Part shown: piece by piece, positions 26,678-36,301 of the stretch
Layout of the letters: each line of letters begins with the position of its first letter
How positions within the stretch are numbered: the stretch's first letter is position 1
Assembly (NCBI GenBank): GCA_019689555.1
Contig: JADGHE010000011.1
Coordinates: forward strand, 1-64,000
Length of the DNA stretch: 64,000 nt
Source of the DNA: Variibacter sp.
GTDB taxonomy: Bacteria; Pseudomonadota; Alphaproteobacteria; Rhizobiales; Xanthobacteraceae
Direction of reading: 5' to 3'
Made by a program: the position numbers and the translations under genes
Notes under the pieces: model-generated
Database searches by the model: none
What the model was told of the DNA's origin: nothing
Seen by the model: the letters and a program-made list of their open reading frames with translations, nothing else

Positions 26678-28492
26678 ATGCCTGGACTCCCAGCTCAATT
26701 TCCGCTCGGCGAACACGGCGCCCTCGCGCTCGTGCGGCGGCTGTTCGCCGAATTCGCCTACCGCCACCGCGACCGCTATGCGCTCGCCTTCGCGCTGATG
26801 GCTGTCGCCGCCGCCTGCACCGCGGCCTCCGCCTATCTCATCGGCGAGGTGGTCAACTACGCCTTTGGCGACCGCAGCATGAGCAAGATCGTCACGCTCG
26901 CGGGCGTCACCGTCGCGCTGTTCGCCACGAAAGGGCTCGCGACCTACGGGCACGCGGTGATCATGGCGCGGATCGGCAACCGCATCATCGCCGAGAACCA
27001 GCGGCGCATGGTCGGCCGGCTGCTCGATCAGAACATCGGCTTTTTCGAAGACCGGCATTCTTCGGAATTCCTCGCGCGCCTCAACGCGGGCGCCGTCGCG
27101 GCAACCCAGGCGCTCGGGCTCGTCATCACGGCGGCCGGGCGCGACTTCCTCTCGCTGATCGGCCTCGTGGCGGTGATGGTCTATCAGGAGCCCTTCCTGT
27201 CCCTCATCGGGCTCGTCGTCGTCCCGCCGGCCGTGTTCCTTCTGCGCAAGCTGATCCGGCGCGCGCGCAACGTCGCGCACGCCCAGTTCGTCGGCAGCGC
27301 GCGCATCCTCGAGACGCTGCAGGAGACGTTGCAGGGCATCCGCATCGTCAAGGCGTTCGCGCTCGAGGACGTGATGCGCGCGCGCGCCGCGAGCAATATC
27401 GAGGAGATCGAGCGGGCCTCGAACAAGATGGCGCGCGTCGCCAACCGCTCGAGCCCGCTGATGGAGACGCTGGGCGGCTTCGCCATCGCTGCGGTGATGC
27501 TGTACAGCGGCTACCGCGTGATCGAGACGGGCGCGAGCCCGGGCACGTTCTTCTCCTTCATCACCGCGTTCCTGCTCGCCTACGAGCCCGCCAAGCGCCT
27601 TGCGCGGCTGAACATCGACCTCAGCGCCGCGCTCGTCGGCGTTCGCGTGCTGTTCGATGTGATCGACGGTCCGCCCGGCGAGCCCGCCGACGAGGACAAG
27701 CCGGCGCTCAAGCTTTCACGCGCGCGCGTCGAATTCCGCGGGGTGCGCTTCTCCTATCGCAGGGGCGAGCCGGTGCTGCGCGACCTGTCCTTCGTCGCCG
27801 AGCCGGGGCGCGTCACGGCGCTCGTCGGCCCCTCGGGCGGCGGCAAGTCGACGGCGCTCGCGCTGATCATGCGCTTCTACGACATCGAGGCGGGCGCGAT
27901 CCTGATCGACGGGCAGGACATCGCCACCGTCTCGCGCCGCTCGCTGCGCGGGCAGATCGCCTATGTGGGCCAGGACGTGTTTCTCTTCCGCGGCTCGATC
28001 CGCGACAACATCGCCTTCGGCCGGCCCGGCGCGAGCGAGGCGGAGATCGTCGCCGCCGCCAAGGCGGCGTTCGCCCACGATTTCATCATGAGCTTTCCGG
28101 CCGGCTATGATACGCCGGTCGGCGAGCACGGCCTGCAGCTTTCCGGCGGACAGCGCCAGCGCATCGCCATCGCGCGCGGGCTGATCAAGAATGCGCCGAT
28201 CATCCTCCTCGACGAGGCGACGGCCGCGCTCGATTCGGAGTCCGAGCGGCAGGTGCAGGACGCCATCGCCCGCCTGTGCGAGGGCCGCACGACGATCATG
28301 ATCGCGCACCGCCTGCACACGATCATGCACGCCGATCGCATCTTCGTCATCGAGGACGGGCGGGCGGTCGAATCCGGCCGCCACGAGGAGCTGCTGCGCC
28401 GCGGCGGGCGCTATGCCTCCTTCTACCGCCTGCAGTTGCAGAAGCAGGAGAATCCGCCGCCGGCCGTCGCCGCCGCCGCCTCCGGCGGCTGA
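26678..28492 (+). CDS. MsbA-like ABC exporter (fused TMD-NBD)
   Basis: Protein of 604 residues from the ATG at 26678 (a TTG lies two codons upstream). Six membrane helices (about 25-320) are followed by an ATPase domain with Walker A GPSGGGKST, Q-loop, signature LSGGQRQR, Walker B IILLDEAT and the H-loop His. As a homodimer it would flip lipid-linked glycans or lipid A-core across the inner membrane. Placement after LPS genes supports an MsbA role, but ABCB-type exporters for other substrates look alike. The last ~20 residues are Pro/Ala-rich. Confidence 0.88.
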   Translation: MPGLPAQFPLGEHGALALVRRLFAEFAYRHRDRYALAFALMAVAAACTAASAYLIGEVVNYAFGDRSMSKIVTLAGVTVALFATKGLATYGHAVIMARIGNRIIAENQRRMVGRLLDQNIGFFEDRHSSEFLARLNAGAVAATQALGLVITAAGRDFLSLIGLVAVMVYQEPFLSLIGLVVVPPAVFLLRKLIRRARNVAHAQFVGSARILETLQETLQGIRIVKAFALEDVMRARAASNIEEIERASNKMARVANRSSPLMETLGGFAIAAVMLYSGYRVIETGASPGTFFSFITAFLLAYEPAKRLARLNIDLSAALVGVRVLFDVIDGPPGEPADEDKPALKLSRARVEFRGVRFSYRRGEPVLRDLSFVAEPGRVTALVGPSGGGKSTALALIMRFYDIEAGAILIDGQDIATVSRRSLRGQIAYVGQDVFLFRGSIRDNIAFGRPGASEAEIVAAAKAAFAHDFIMSFPAGYDTPVGEHGLQLSGGQRQRIAIARGLIKNAPIILLDEATAALDSESERQVQDAIARLCEGRTTIMIAHRLHTIMHADRIFVIEDGRAVESGRHEELLRRGGRYASFYRLQLQKQENPPPAVAAAASGG

Positions 28493-28689
28493 CGAGGCGT
28501 GCAGGGGGCGTTCCGCGCCTGCTCTTTCCGTCCCCGCGGCTGCGCCGCGACCGCCCACTAACGATGCGCATTGACCGGGCCGGCGCGTCGGTCTATCGGC
28601 TCCCGGCCTTCTTGCGCGCCCGTCCGCGCTCCGCGGGGCGGGCGCGCACGGCGCACCCCTCACGGTTCCTCAACAAGGCGACACAAATC

Positions 28690-29415
28690 ATGAGCGCAGA
28701 AGACGGACGCTACGTCATTCCCCAGCCGCCGCAGCCGGTCATCGCCGTCGCGGGAAGCGCCAAAACCTTTCCGGTGCGCCGCATCTGGTGCGTGGGGCGC
28801 AACTATCTCGAGCACATCCGCGAGATGGGCCAGGACGAGCGCGAGCCGCCGTTCTTCTTCGCCAAGCCGGCGGATGCGGTCGTGCCCGACGGCGCGCAGG
28901 TGCCCTACCCGCCCCTCACCAAGGACTTCCATTTCGAGGTCGAACTCGTGGTGGCGCTCAAGAGCGGCGGCCGCAACATTCCGACGAGCCGCGCGCTCGA
29001 CTGCGTCTGGGGCTACGCCGTGGGCATCGACCTCACCCGCCGCGACCTGCAGATCGCCTCCCGCAACATCAAGCGCCCGTGGGAGATCGGCAAGGCCTTC
29101 GATGCGTCCGCCCCGATCGGCCCGCTCAAGCCCGCGTCCGAGATCGGTCATCCGAACATGGGCCGCATCGTTCTCAAGCAGAATGGCGTCGTGAAGCAGG
29201 ACGGCGATCTTTCGCAGATGATCTGGAACGTGCCCGAGATCATCAACCAGCTCTCGCAGCAGGTCGGGCTCGAGGCCGGCGACGTGATCATGACGGGCAC
29301 GCCGGCGGGCGTCGGCCAGATCGCGGTCGGCGACAGGCTCGAATGCGAGGTCGAAGGCGTGGGGCGCCTCGCGGTGACGATCGGGCCGATGGAGAAGGAA
29401 TACCAGCCCGCCTAA
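28690..29415 (+). CDS. FAA hydrolase family protein (fumarylpyruvate hydrolase-like)
   Basis: Protein of 241 residues, third FAA-family member and the shortest. Motifs: CVGRNYLEH, the acidic FHFEVELVVAL, YAVGIDLTRRDLQ, FDASAPIGP and GDVIMTGTPAGVG. Length and the RRDLQ segment resemble fumarylpyruvate/acylpyruvate hydrolases of gentisate or related pathways. No gentisate dioxygenase is near. The ATG at 28690 has AAGGCG upstream. It follows msbA by 197 bp and is convergent with the amidase gene across a clear hairpin. Confidence 0.88.
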   Translation: MSAEDGRYVIPQPPQPVIAVAGSAKTFPVRRIWCVGRNYLEHIREMGQDEREPPFFFAKPADAVVPDGAQVPYPPLTKDFHFEVELVVALKSGGRNIPTSRALDCVWGYAVGIDLTRRDLQIASRNIKRPWEIGKAFDASAPIGPLKPASEIGHPNMGRIVLKQNGVVKQDGDLSQMIWNVPEIINQLSQQVGLEAGDVIMTGTPAGVGQIAVGDRLECEVEGVGRLAVTIGPMEKEYQPA

Positions 29416-29429
29416 ACGCGCGGCGCTGC

Positions 29430-29452
29430 GGGGCGGGCGCAGTGCCCGCCCC
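29430..29452. terminator. Bidirectional hairpin between convergent genes
   Basis: GGGGCGGGC (29430-29438) and GCCCGCCCC (29444-29452) form a perfect nine-bp stem with a five-base loop, in the 49-bp gap between the FAA gene and the amidase gene, both of which end here. No strong T-tract follows on either side, as is common in GC-rich Alphaproteobacteria. Confidence 0.55.
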
Positions 29453-29464
29453 GGCGGTTCCGCT

Positions 29465-30760
29465 TCAAGACTGCAGGAGGAGTTCGACCGCGAGCGCGAT
29501 CCGGAACAGGCGATGGTCGTCGCCGTTGCGCGCCACGAGCATCAGCCCGACCGGCAGGCCGGGCGACGGCAGCGGCAGCGAGATCGCGCACAAGTCGAAG
29601 AAGTTGACGATCGAGGTGTTGCTGAGCAGCGCCGTGTTCCGGGCGACGAACGTGTCCGGATCCGCGATTTCGGCGATCGTCGGAGCGACGATCGGGGTCG
29701 TCGGCAGCACCAGAGCGTCGAAGTCCTCCATCCAGGCGTCGATCTCCTCGACGAGCCGGTTGCGGATCTGAATGAGGTCGATGTAGTCGGCCGCGGTGAT
29801 GCTCGCCCCGCGGCTCATGCGGGCGCGCACATTGGGATCGAACGCGTCGCCGCGGGTCTGAAGCCGCTCGCGGTGGATCGAATAGGCTTCCGGCACCGGG
29901 AACCCGCCTTTCGGGTTGGCGGCGAGCATCCGGTCGAGGAACGGGAACGGCGCATCGGCGACGCGGGCGCCGGCCTTGCCGAGCCGCTCGATCCCGCCGG
30001 CAAACGCCGCCGCCACGGTCTCGTCATGGGGCGTGAAGGCCGCGTTCTGCGGAATCGCGAGCCGCAGCCCGGCGATCGGGGCGGGCTCGAGCGGCGCCAC
30101 CTCCTCCCCGGCCATGACGGCATCGGCCTCGGCGCACTCCCTCACCGTGCGCGCGAGCGGGCCGACGGAGTCGAGCGTGTACGACAGCGGAAACACGCCT
30201 TCGGTCGGCACGCGCCACTTGCTCGGCTTGAAGCCGACGACGCCGCACAGCGCGGCGGGAATGCGCGTCGAGCCGCCCGTATCGGTGCCGATGGCGATCT
30301 CGCACATGCCGTCCGCCACGGCCACGGCCGCGCCCGAGGACGAGCCGCCGGGCACGCGCGCGCGGTCCGCCGGATTGCCGGGCGTGCCGTAATGGGGGTT
30401 CGCGCCGATGCCCGAGAAGGCGAACTCGGTCATGTTGGTCTTGGCGACGATGACGGCGCCGGCCGCGCGCAGCCGCTGCACCACCGGCGCGTCGGCCGCC
30501 GCAGGCGGCGCATCGGCAAGGATCTTCGAGCCGGCGCGTGTCGGCTCGCCGGCGACGTCGAACAGGTCCTTGAGACTGACGATCACGCCGTCGAGCGGCC
30601 CGAGCGTCATTCCGTGGCGCGCGCGCGCGTCCGCGGCGTCGGCGGCCGCGCGCGCCGCTTCGGCATAGACCGTGAGACACGTGCGCGCGCCTTCCCCTGA
30701 CGGATCGCGGATGCGCTCCAGCGCCTGTTCGAGACGATCGCGGGCGGATGTGTTCGGCAT
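29465..30760 (-). CDS. Amidase signature-family hydrolase
   Basis: Protein of 431 residues with the Ser-cisSer-Lys triad of the amidase signature family: Lys64 in VSLKD, the cis-Ser in GGSSSGAA (about 140-141) and the nucleophile Ser164 in DTGGSTRIP. The family cleaves amides, including GatA-type and plant-hormone amides. It lacks GatA's full partner set here and is shorter than GatA, so a catabolic amidase is more likely. It is preceded by 162 bp and the MetF-like gene on the same strand. Substrate unknown. Confidence 0.9.
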   Translation of the reverse strand: MPNTSARDRLEQALERIRDPSGEGARTCLTVYAEAARAAADAADARARHGMTLGPLDGVIVSLKDLFDVAGEPTRAGSKILADAPPAAADAPVVQRLRAAGAVIVAKTNMTEFAFSGIGANPHYGTPGNPADRARVPGGSSSGAAVAVADGMCEIAIGTDTGGSTRIPAALCGVVGFKPSKWRVPTEGVFPLSYTLDSVGPLARTVRECAEADAVMAGEEVAPLEPAPIAGLRLAIPQNAAFTPHDETVAAAFAGGIERLGKAGARVADAPFPFLDRMLAANPKGGFPVPEAYSIHRERLQTRGDAFDPNVRARMSRGASITAADYIDLIQIRNRLVEEIDAWMEDFDALVLPTTPIVAPTIAEIADPDTFVARNTALLSNTSIVNFFDLCAISLPLPSPGLPVGLMLVARNGDDHRLFRIALAVELLLQS

Positions 30761-30922
30761 TGCTGACCCTGCTGCTCAGGATGGGCGGGCCAGAATGGCG
30801 ACCGATCGGGCGTCGGGCAAGGGGCCAGCGCAAGGCGCGCAGAAGCCGGCCCCGCCGCTTCAGCGGCGACGAACTGTGCGACGAGGCGGCCGGCGCCCTG
30901 CCAATGCTTGCGCCCCTGTCCC

Positions 30923-31855
30923 TCAGCCTCCCTCCGCGGGGCGGGCGGCCCTGCGGCCGGGCGTTTCGCGGCGGAATTGCGCGAGAATGTCCGGAACGGC
31001 CGAGGCGTTGGCGATCGGCATCAGATGCGCGCCGGCGACTCCGGGAATCTCCGACAGTTCGTGCAGCAGTTCGAGGCAGATCGCCCGCCCCTCGGCCCGG
31101 GGGTCGGCGGCGCGCGCGAGGCGGGCCACGATCGCGTCAGGAATGACGGCGCCGTGAAGGTGCTTGCGGATCCACAGCGCGGAGCGCACCGAACCGAGCG
31201 GCGCGAGGCCGATCAGAATCGCGAGGCGATCCGTCAGGCCCGCCTGGCGCAAGGCCGCGACATAGCGGCGGACCACGCCCGCATCCATGCAGAATTGCGT
31301 CTGCACAAACCGGGCGCCGGCCTCCGCCTTGGCGGCGAGACTCGCGGGCTGCCACCCCGGCGGCGGGTCCACCGGAATGTCCGCTGCCCCGAGGAAGAAA
31401 TCGGGGCGCTCGCCCTGCAGCTCGGTCCCCGAGAGCAATCGGCCGCGATCGCGCATCGCGGCGGCCACATGCAGCAGATCGCGCGTGTCGAGGTCGAAGA
31501 CCGGCTTCGCCTGGGGTTCGTCCCCCGCGCGCGGATCGTCGCCGCGCAGAATCAGCAGGTTGCGGATCCCCAGCGCCGCCGCGCCGAGCAGATCGCTCTG
31601 AAGCGCGATGCGGTTGCGGTCGCGGCAGGTGAGCTGGAGGATCGGCTCGAGCCCGTTCGCCTGCAGCAGCCCCGCCGCCGCGAGCGCGCTCATGTGGACC
31701 CGCGCACTCGGGCCGTCCGGCACGTTGATCGCGTGGGCGAGGCCGCGCAGCGGCAGCGCCTGAGCGAGAAGTAGCGCGGAATCGCCCGCGACGGGCGGAA
31801 CCACCTCCACGGTCAGGACGAATTCGCCGGCTGCGAGCGCGCTTCGGAAAGACAT
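30923..31855 (-). CDS. Methylenetetrahydrofolate reductase family protein
   Basis: Protein of 310 residues in the MetF/MTHFR TIM-barrel family, which reduces methylene-THF to methyl-THF using FAD. The catalytic-Glu region is VEVVPP near residue 18, and LRGDDPRAG matches the FAD-binding ALRGDxP loop. The sequence is divergent from housekeeping MetF, so the substrate may differ. The ATG at 31855 has GGAG upstream. It is divergent from a core MetE-type gene at 32119, a meaningful partner because MetE-like enzymes use the methyl group MetF makes. Confidence 0.82.
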   Translation of the reverse strand: MSFRSALAAGEFVLTVEVVPPVAGDSALLLAQALPLRGLAHAINVPDGPSARVHMSALAAAGLLQANGLEPILQLTCRDRNRIALQSDLLGAAALGIRNLLILRGDDPRAGDEPQAKPVFDLDTRDLLHVAAAMRDRGRLLSGTELQGERPDFFLGAADIPVDPPPGWQPASLAAKAEAGARFVQTQFCMDAGVVRRYVAALRQAGLTDRLAILIGLAPLGSVRSALWIRKHLHGAVIPDAIVARLARAADPRAEGRAICLELLHELSEIPGVAGAHLMPIANASAVPDILAQFRRETPGRRAARPAEGG

Positions 31856-32118
31856 AAGCACTCCGTTCCTTGATCCCGGCCTTCCTCGCCGCCGGTGCCC
31901 GGCCGCCCACGCACACACGCACACCATTCGCCGCCATGCGGGCCCTGCCGTCAATCACATGCCGGCGCGGCGGATAGCGAAACCGCCTGCCGGCCGGGGC
32001 GAGAACGCGCTACACTCGCCGCGCTGCACCTCGAGAACGTGCGTGCCTGCGAAGGAGCGCCGGCGCCGGTCCGGTCGGAGCGCTCCTTGAAACGTCAATT
32101 GCAACGGGGAGGACGAGC

Positions 32119-33168
32119 TTGCTGCCTCAGCACCTGCTGCCGACCACCGTCGTCGGAAGCTATCCCCAGCCGGACTGGCTGGTCGACCGCGCCATGCTGT
32201 CCAAGAGCGTGCCGCGCATCCGCATGACCGCGCTGTGGCGCATTCCCGAGCCTTTCCTCGAGCAGGCGCAGGACGATGCGACCATCCTCGCCATCCGCGA
32301 CATGGAGCGCGCCGGGATCGACATCATCACCGACGGCGAAATCCGACGCGAGAGCTACTCCAACCGCTTCGCCACCGCGCTCGAGGGCATCGACATCCAA
32401 AATCCGGGGCGGATAAGGAACAGCGTCGGCGGCTACAGCGAGGTCCCGCGCGTGGTCGGCCGGATCCGCCGCACGCGACCGGTCGAAGTGCGGGACATGC
32501 AGTTCCTGCGCCGCAACACCGAAAAACCGGCGAAGATCACCATGCCCGGGCCGTTCACGATGAGCCGGCAGGCGCAGAACGACTACTACAAGGACGAAGA
32601 CGAGATGGTGATGGACTACGCCGTCGCCGTGAACGAGGAGCTGCGCGATCTGCAGGCGGCGGGCGCGGACGTGGTTCAGCTCGACGAGCCGTGGCTGCGC
32701 AACGACCCGGAGGCCGCCAAGCGCATCGCGGTGAAGGCCATCAACCGGGCGCTCGAAGGCATCACGGTGCCGACCGTCGTGCATCTGTGCTTCGGCTATG
32801 CGGCGGTCGTGCCGGGCGCGACCAAGCCGAGCGGCTACTCCTTCCTGCCGCAGCTCGCCGACTCGATTGCGGAGACGATCTCGATCGAAGCCGCCCAGCC
32901 GAAGCTCGATCTCGGCGTGCTGCGGGAGCTGTCCGGCAAGAAGATCATGCTGGGCGTGCTCGATCTCGGCGATCCGGCGATCGAGACGCCGCAGGTGGTG
33001 GCGGACCGCATCCGCGCCGGGCTGAACTACGTCGCGCCGGAGCGGCTGATCCCGGCGCCGGATTGCGGCATGAAGTATCTCTCGCGCGAGACAGCCTTCG
33101 GCAAGCTGAAGGCGCTGAGCGAGGGCGCCACGATCGTGCGCCGCGAACTCGGCGAGGCGCGCGCCTGA
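32119..33168 (+). CDS. Core MetE-type methyltransferase
   Basis: Protein of 349 residues from a TTG at 32119 (GGGGAGGA upstream). It corresponds to only the C-terminal catalytic barrel of cobalamin-independent methionine synthase. All four zinc-site positions appear present: His222 and Cys224 in VVHLCFGYA, Glu257, and Cys316 in PAPDCGMKY. N-terminal VVGSYPQP and DGEIRRESY are also typical. Stand-alone core MetE proteins are known to act without the N-terminal folate domain, some using methylcobalamin. Its acceptor and donor here are unknown. Divergent from the MetF-like gene; a weak TACACT -10 lies at 32011 in the 263-bp gap. Confidence 0.88.
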   Translation: MLPQHLLPTTVVGSYPQPDWLVDRAMLSKSVPRIRMTALWRIPEPFLEQAQDDATILAIRDMERAGIDIITDGEIRRESYSNRFATALEGIDIQNPGRIRNSVGGYSEVPRVVGRIRRTRPVEVRDMQFLRRNTEKPAKITMPGPFTMSRQAQNDYYKDEDEMVMDYAVAVNEELRDLQAAGADVVQLDEPWLRNDPEAAKRIAVKAINRALEGITVPTVVHLCFGYAAVVPGATKPSGYSFLPQLADSIAETISIEAAQPKLDLGVLRELSGKKIMLGVLDLGDPAIETPQVVADRIRAGLNYVAPERLIPAPDCGMKYLSRETAFGKLKALSEGATIVRRELGEARA

Positions 33169-33200
33169 GCGGACGCCGGCGCGTCGGCGCCCGCGGCCGG

Positions 33201-34133
33201 CTACGCGGCCGCCTTCCTTCGGAACGTCTTGGGCAGTCCGGCGCGCGCGACCATGCCGAAGAAGCGCTCGCCGGGCAGCCAGGCCTCGACCTCCGCGCGC
33301 ACGGCAATGAGCTTTTCGATGTCGATGCCGGTGTCGAAGCCCAGCGATTCGAGGAGAAACACGCAGTCCTCGGTGTTGATGTTGCCGGTCGCCCCCGGTG
33401 CGAAGGGGCATCCTCCGAGGCCGGCGAGCGAGGCGTCGAAGCGCCGCACGCCGACGTCCACCGCCGCGGACACGTTGGCGAGGCCGAGCCCGCGCGTGTC
33501 GTGGAAATGCGCCGCGAGCGGCACGCCGCCCGCAACCTCGGCCACGGCGGCAAACAGGCGCCGCACCTGCGCGGGATTGGCGTAGCCGACCGTATCCGCG
33601 AGACTGATCTCGTCGGCGCCCGCGGCCGCGAGGGTCTCGGCGATCGCGACCACGCGCTTCTCCGGCACCTCGCCCTGGATGGTGCAGCCGAAGGCGGTGG
33701 CGATGGCGGCGTTGACCTTCACCCTGTCCTTGAGGCCGCGCGCGTTTCGCTCCGCGATGATGCGGCGGAAATCCGCGATCGACTCGTCGGTCGTGCGGCG
33801 CACATTCGCCATGTTGTGGGCCTCGCTCGCCGACAGCACGTAATTGACCTTCGGCACGCCGGCGTCGAAGGCGCGCTGCGCCCCCTTGAGGTTCGGCACC
33901 AGCACGGCCGCCTCGATGCCCTCGATCGCGAGCGCGCCGCGCGCGACCTCCGCGGCGTCGGCGAACTGGGCGATCACGTGCGGCGGCACGAACGACGTCG
34001 CCTCGAAGTGGCGGACGCCGGCGGCCGCTTCCTTGCGGATCCAGGCGAGCTTCTGCTCCGCCGACAGGATGGTCTTCACCATCTGGATGCCGTCGCGCGG
34101 GCCCACCTCGCGCACCTGCGCCGTCTCAGCCAT
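33201..34133 (-). CDS. mvaB: Hydroxymethylglutaryl-CoA lyase
   Basis: Protein of 310 residues, DRE-TIM lyase that splits HMG-CoA into acetyl-CoA and acetoacetate in leucine or similar catabolism. Motifs: GPRDGIQMVK at the N terminus, the metal-binding HFHDTRGLGLAN, and the Cys loop GGCPFAPGATGN with the catalytic Cys. Length matches bacterial HMG-CoA lyase. It starts ten bases after the enoyl-CoA hydratase stop, so the two form an operon. MvaB-like proteins in such operons can also cleave other 3-hydroxy-3-methyl acyl-CoAs. Confidence 0.9.
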   Translation of the reverse strand: MAETAQVREVGPRDGIQMVKTILSAEQKLAWIRKEAAAGVRHFEATSFVPPHVIAQFADAAEVARGALAIEGIEAAVLVPNLKGAQRAFDAGVPKVNYVLSASEAHNMANVRRTTDESIADFRRIIAERNARGLKDRVKVNAAIATAFGCTIQGEVPEKRVVAIAETLAAAGADEISLADTVGYANPAQVRRLFAAVAEVAGGVPLAAHFHDTRGLGLANVSAAVDVGVRRFDASLAGLGGCPFAPGATGNINTEDCVFLLESLGFDTGIDIEKLIAVRAEVEAWLPGERFFGMVARAGLPKTFRRKAAA

Positions 34134-34143
34134 GTCGAGCCTC

Positions 34144-34938
34144 CTAGCGTCCCGTGAACCGGGGCGGCCGCTTCTCGTTGAACGAGCGAATGCCCTCCCG
34201 CCGGTCCTCGGTCGGCACCATGCGGTTGTAGGCCTCGATCTCGAAGGCGAGCCCGTCCCACAGCGACATGTTCATGGCGCGGCTGATCGCCTGCTTGGCC
34301 TGACGCACCGAAATCGGCGCGTTGCGGGCGATCACGGCGGCGGTCTCCAGCGCCTCCTTCATGAGATCGGCCCCCGGCAGCACCCGGTTGACCAGCCCCC
34401 ATTCCGCCGCCTGCTGCGCCGTGAACGGCCGGCCGGTCAGGATGATCTCCTTCGCCCGCCGCTCGCCGACCGCGCGCGGGAGGTTCTGCGTCGCGCCCGC
34501 GCCCGGCATGATGCCGAGCGTCACCTCGGTGAGCGCGAAGCGCGCATGATCGGCGGCATAGATGAAGTCGGCGCAGAGCGCGATCTCGCAGCCGCCGGCA
34601 TAGGCCGCGCCGTTGACGGCCGCGATGATCGGCGTCGGACAGGCGATGAGGGCGCGCACCATGCGCTCGAAGATCACGTGCTGGCGCGTCCACTGCTCGT
34701 CCGTCATGCCGTTGCGCTCCTTGAGGTCGCCGCCGGCGCAGAACGCCTTGTCCCCCGTGCCGGTGAGCACGACGCAGCGCACGTCGCCGGGGTCGAGCGC
34801 GAGATCTTCGAAACAGTGCATGAGGTCGAGCCCCATCTGCGTGTTCAGCGCATTGGCGACCTCGGGCCGGTTCATCGAGACCTGCAGGACGTGCTCCTGC
34901 GGGGTGGCGAGGCTGAGCGTCGGAAATTCACGGTTCAT
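34144..34938 (-). CDS. Enoyl-CoA hydratase/isomerase family protein
   Basis: Protein of 264 residues from the ATG at 34938. It is a crotonase-fold enzyme with the oxyanion-hole segments AFCAGGDLKE and AAVNGAAYAGGCEIAL. Both catalytic Glu positions of true hydratases are kept (GGCEIA and LTEVTLGIMPGAG), so hydratase activity is likely. It is the first gene of a two-gene operon with HMG-CoA lyase. Together they suggest catabolism of a branched acyl-CoA, such as methylglutaconyl-CoA in leucine breakdown, though the carboxylase subunits are not in the window. Confidence 0.9.
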   Translation of the reverse strand: MNREFPTLSLATPQEHVLQVSMNRPEVANALNTQMGLDLMHCFEDLALDPGDVRCVVLTGTGDKAFCAGGDLKERNGMTDEQWTRQHVIFERMVRALIACPTPIIAAVNGAAYAGGCEIALCADFIYAADHARFALTEVTLGIMPGAGATQNLPRAVGERRAKEIILTGRPFTAQQAAEWGLVNRVLPGADLMKEALETAAVIARNAPISVRQAKQAISRAMNMSLWDGLAFEIEAYNRMVPTEDRREGIRSFNEKRPPRFTGR

Positions 34939-35320
34939 GAAAGGCCCTGGGGTTCTGGATGACGGTTCTCTTCGGCGCTGCGCCGGCGAGCGGCGCGAGA
35001 GCACTCCCGCCTCACGAGCGATCGCGGTCTCCGGTCGCGGGGTCTGCGGCGCGGATCGCGCCGGGCGGCGCGGTCCGCGAAAGGCGTGCCCGCGGCGGAG
35101 GCGACGCGACGCCCCCTTGCGAGGCTTGACCCGTCTCCGGTCACCGATCCGGTGCCATTTCGGCATTTCCCGGTCCGCGGTCAACCGCGACCATAGAAGC
35201 CGGCCGACGTGAACTCAAGAAAGCCACGAAACGCCCTCGAGGGCGGCCGCCCGCTTGCTTTCGCGGGCGCGATCGTCGAGCGTAGAGGCGAGGAGGCTGT
35301 GCATCGCACGGGTCGCCGGA
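34939..35320. other. 382-bp divergent intergenic region
   Basis: Lies between the minus-strand enoyl-CoA hydratase operon and the plus-strand ABC ATPase pair, so it should hold promoters for both. I see no strong -35/-10 pair, RNA gene or repeat. A TTGACC at about 35125 has no matching -10. No open frame here looks coding. Confidence 0.5.
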
Positions 35321-36301
35321 ATGGCAGACGCGCCGACGCTCCGCGTCGAGAATCTAAAAACCTATTTCTTCACCCGGGCGGGCGTGGTGAAGGCCGTCGA
35401 CGACGTGAGCTTCACCGTCGAGCGGGGGCGCATTCTGGGCCTGGTCGGCGAGTCCGGCTCCGGCAAGACGGTCACGGGCTTCTCGATCCTCGGCCTCGTC
35501 GATCCGCCGGGCCGGATCGTCGGCGGGCGCATCCTGTTCAAGGGCGTGGACCTGCTCGGCCTGCCGCCGGAGGCGATGCGGTCCTATCGCGGCGCGCGCA
35601 TCGCCATGATCTTCCAGGACCCGATGATGACCCTCAACCCGGTCCTGCGGATCGAGACGCAGATGATCGAGGCCGTGCTCGCGCACGAGGCGGTGGATCG
35701 CGAGACCGCGCGCCAGCGCGCGCGCGACGCTCTCGGGCAGGTCGGCATCCCCTCCCCGGACGAACGGCTCCGCGCCTACCCGCACCAGTTCTCCGGCGGA
35801 ATGCGCCAGCGCGTCGCCATCGCCATCGCGCTCATCAACCGGCCGGACCTCATCATCGCCGACGAGCCGACCACCGCGCTCGACGTCACCATCCAGGGCC
35901 AGATCCTTTACGAGGTGCAGAAGCTGTGCCGCGAGCGCGACACCGCGCTCATCTGGATCACCCACGATCTCGCCGTCGTGGCCGGCCTCGCGGACACGGT
36001 CTGCGTCATGTACGCCGGCAAGATCGTCGAGCGCGGCCCCGTCGACGCCGTGCTGACGCGGCCGCTGCATCCCTACACGATCGGGCTCATCGGCTCGGTG
36101 CCGAGCCGCAACCGGCGCGGGAAGCCGCTGCAGCAGATCCCCGGCATGGCTCCCTCGCTGATCGATCTCGGACCGGGCTGCGCCTTCCGCAACCGCTGTC
36201 CGCGGGCGGACGCCGCCTGCGGCGGCGAGATCGCGCCGATCGCGCCTGAAGAGGGGCGCGAGGTGCGTTGCATCCACACCACGCCGGCGGACGCCGCATG
36301 A
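35321..36301 (+). CDS. Dpp/Opp-type ABC transporter ATPase (DppD)
   Basis: Protein of 326 residues, the first of two ATPases of a peptide/nickel-type (PepT) ABC importer. Walker A GESGSGKT near 41-48, signature FSGGMRQR, Walker B and H-loop ITHDL are present. The C-terminal oligopeptide/dipeptide domain carries CAFRNRCP and further Cys. The ATG at 35321 is taken because the domain starts there. The next gene overlaps by ATGA. There are no permease or binding-protein genes in the window, so the transporter is incomplete here. Confidence 0.93.
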   Translation: MADAPTLRVENLKTYFFTRAGVVKAVDDVSFTVERGRILGLVGESGSGKTVTGFSILGLVDPPGRIVGGRILFKGVDLLGLPPEAMRSYRGARIAMIFQDPMMTLNPVLRIETQMIEAVLAHEAVDRETARQRARDALGQVGIPSPDERLRAYPHQFSGGMRQRVAIAIALINRPDLIIADEPTTALDVTIQGQILYEVQKLCRERDTALIWITHDLAVVAGLADTVCVMYAGKIVERGPVDAVLTRPLHPYTIGLIGSVPSRNRRGKPLQQIPGMAPSLIDLGPGCAFRNRCPRADAACGGEIAPIAPEEGREVRCIHTTPADAA

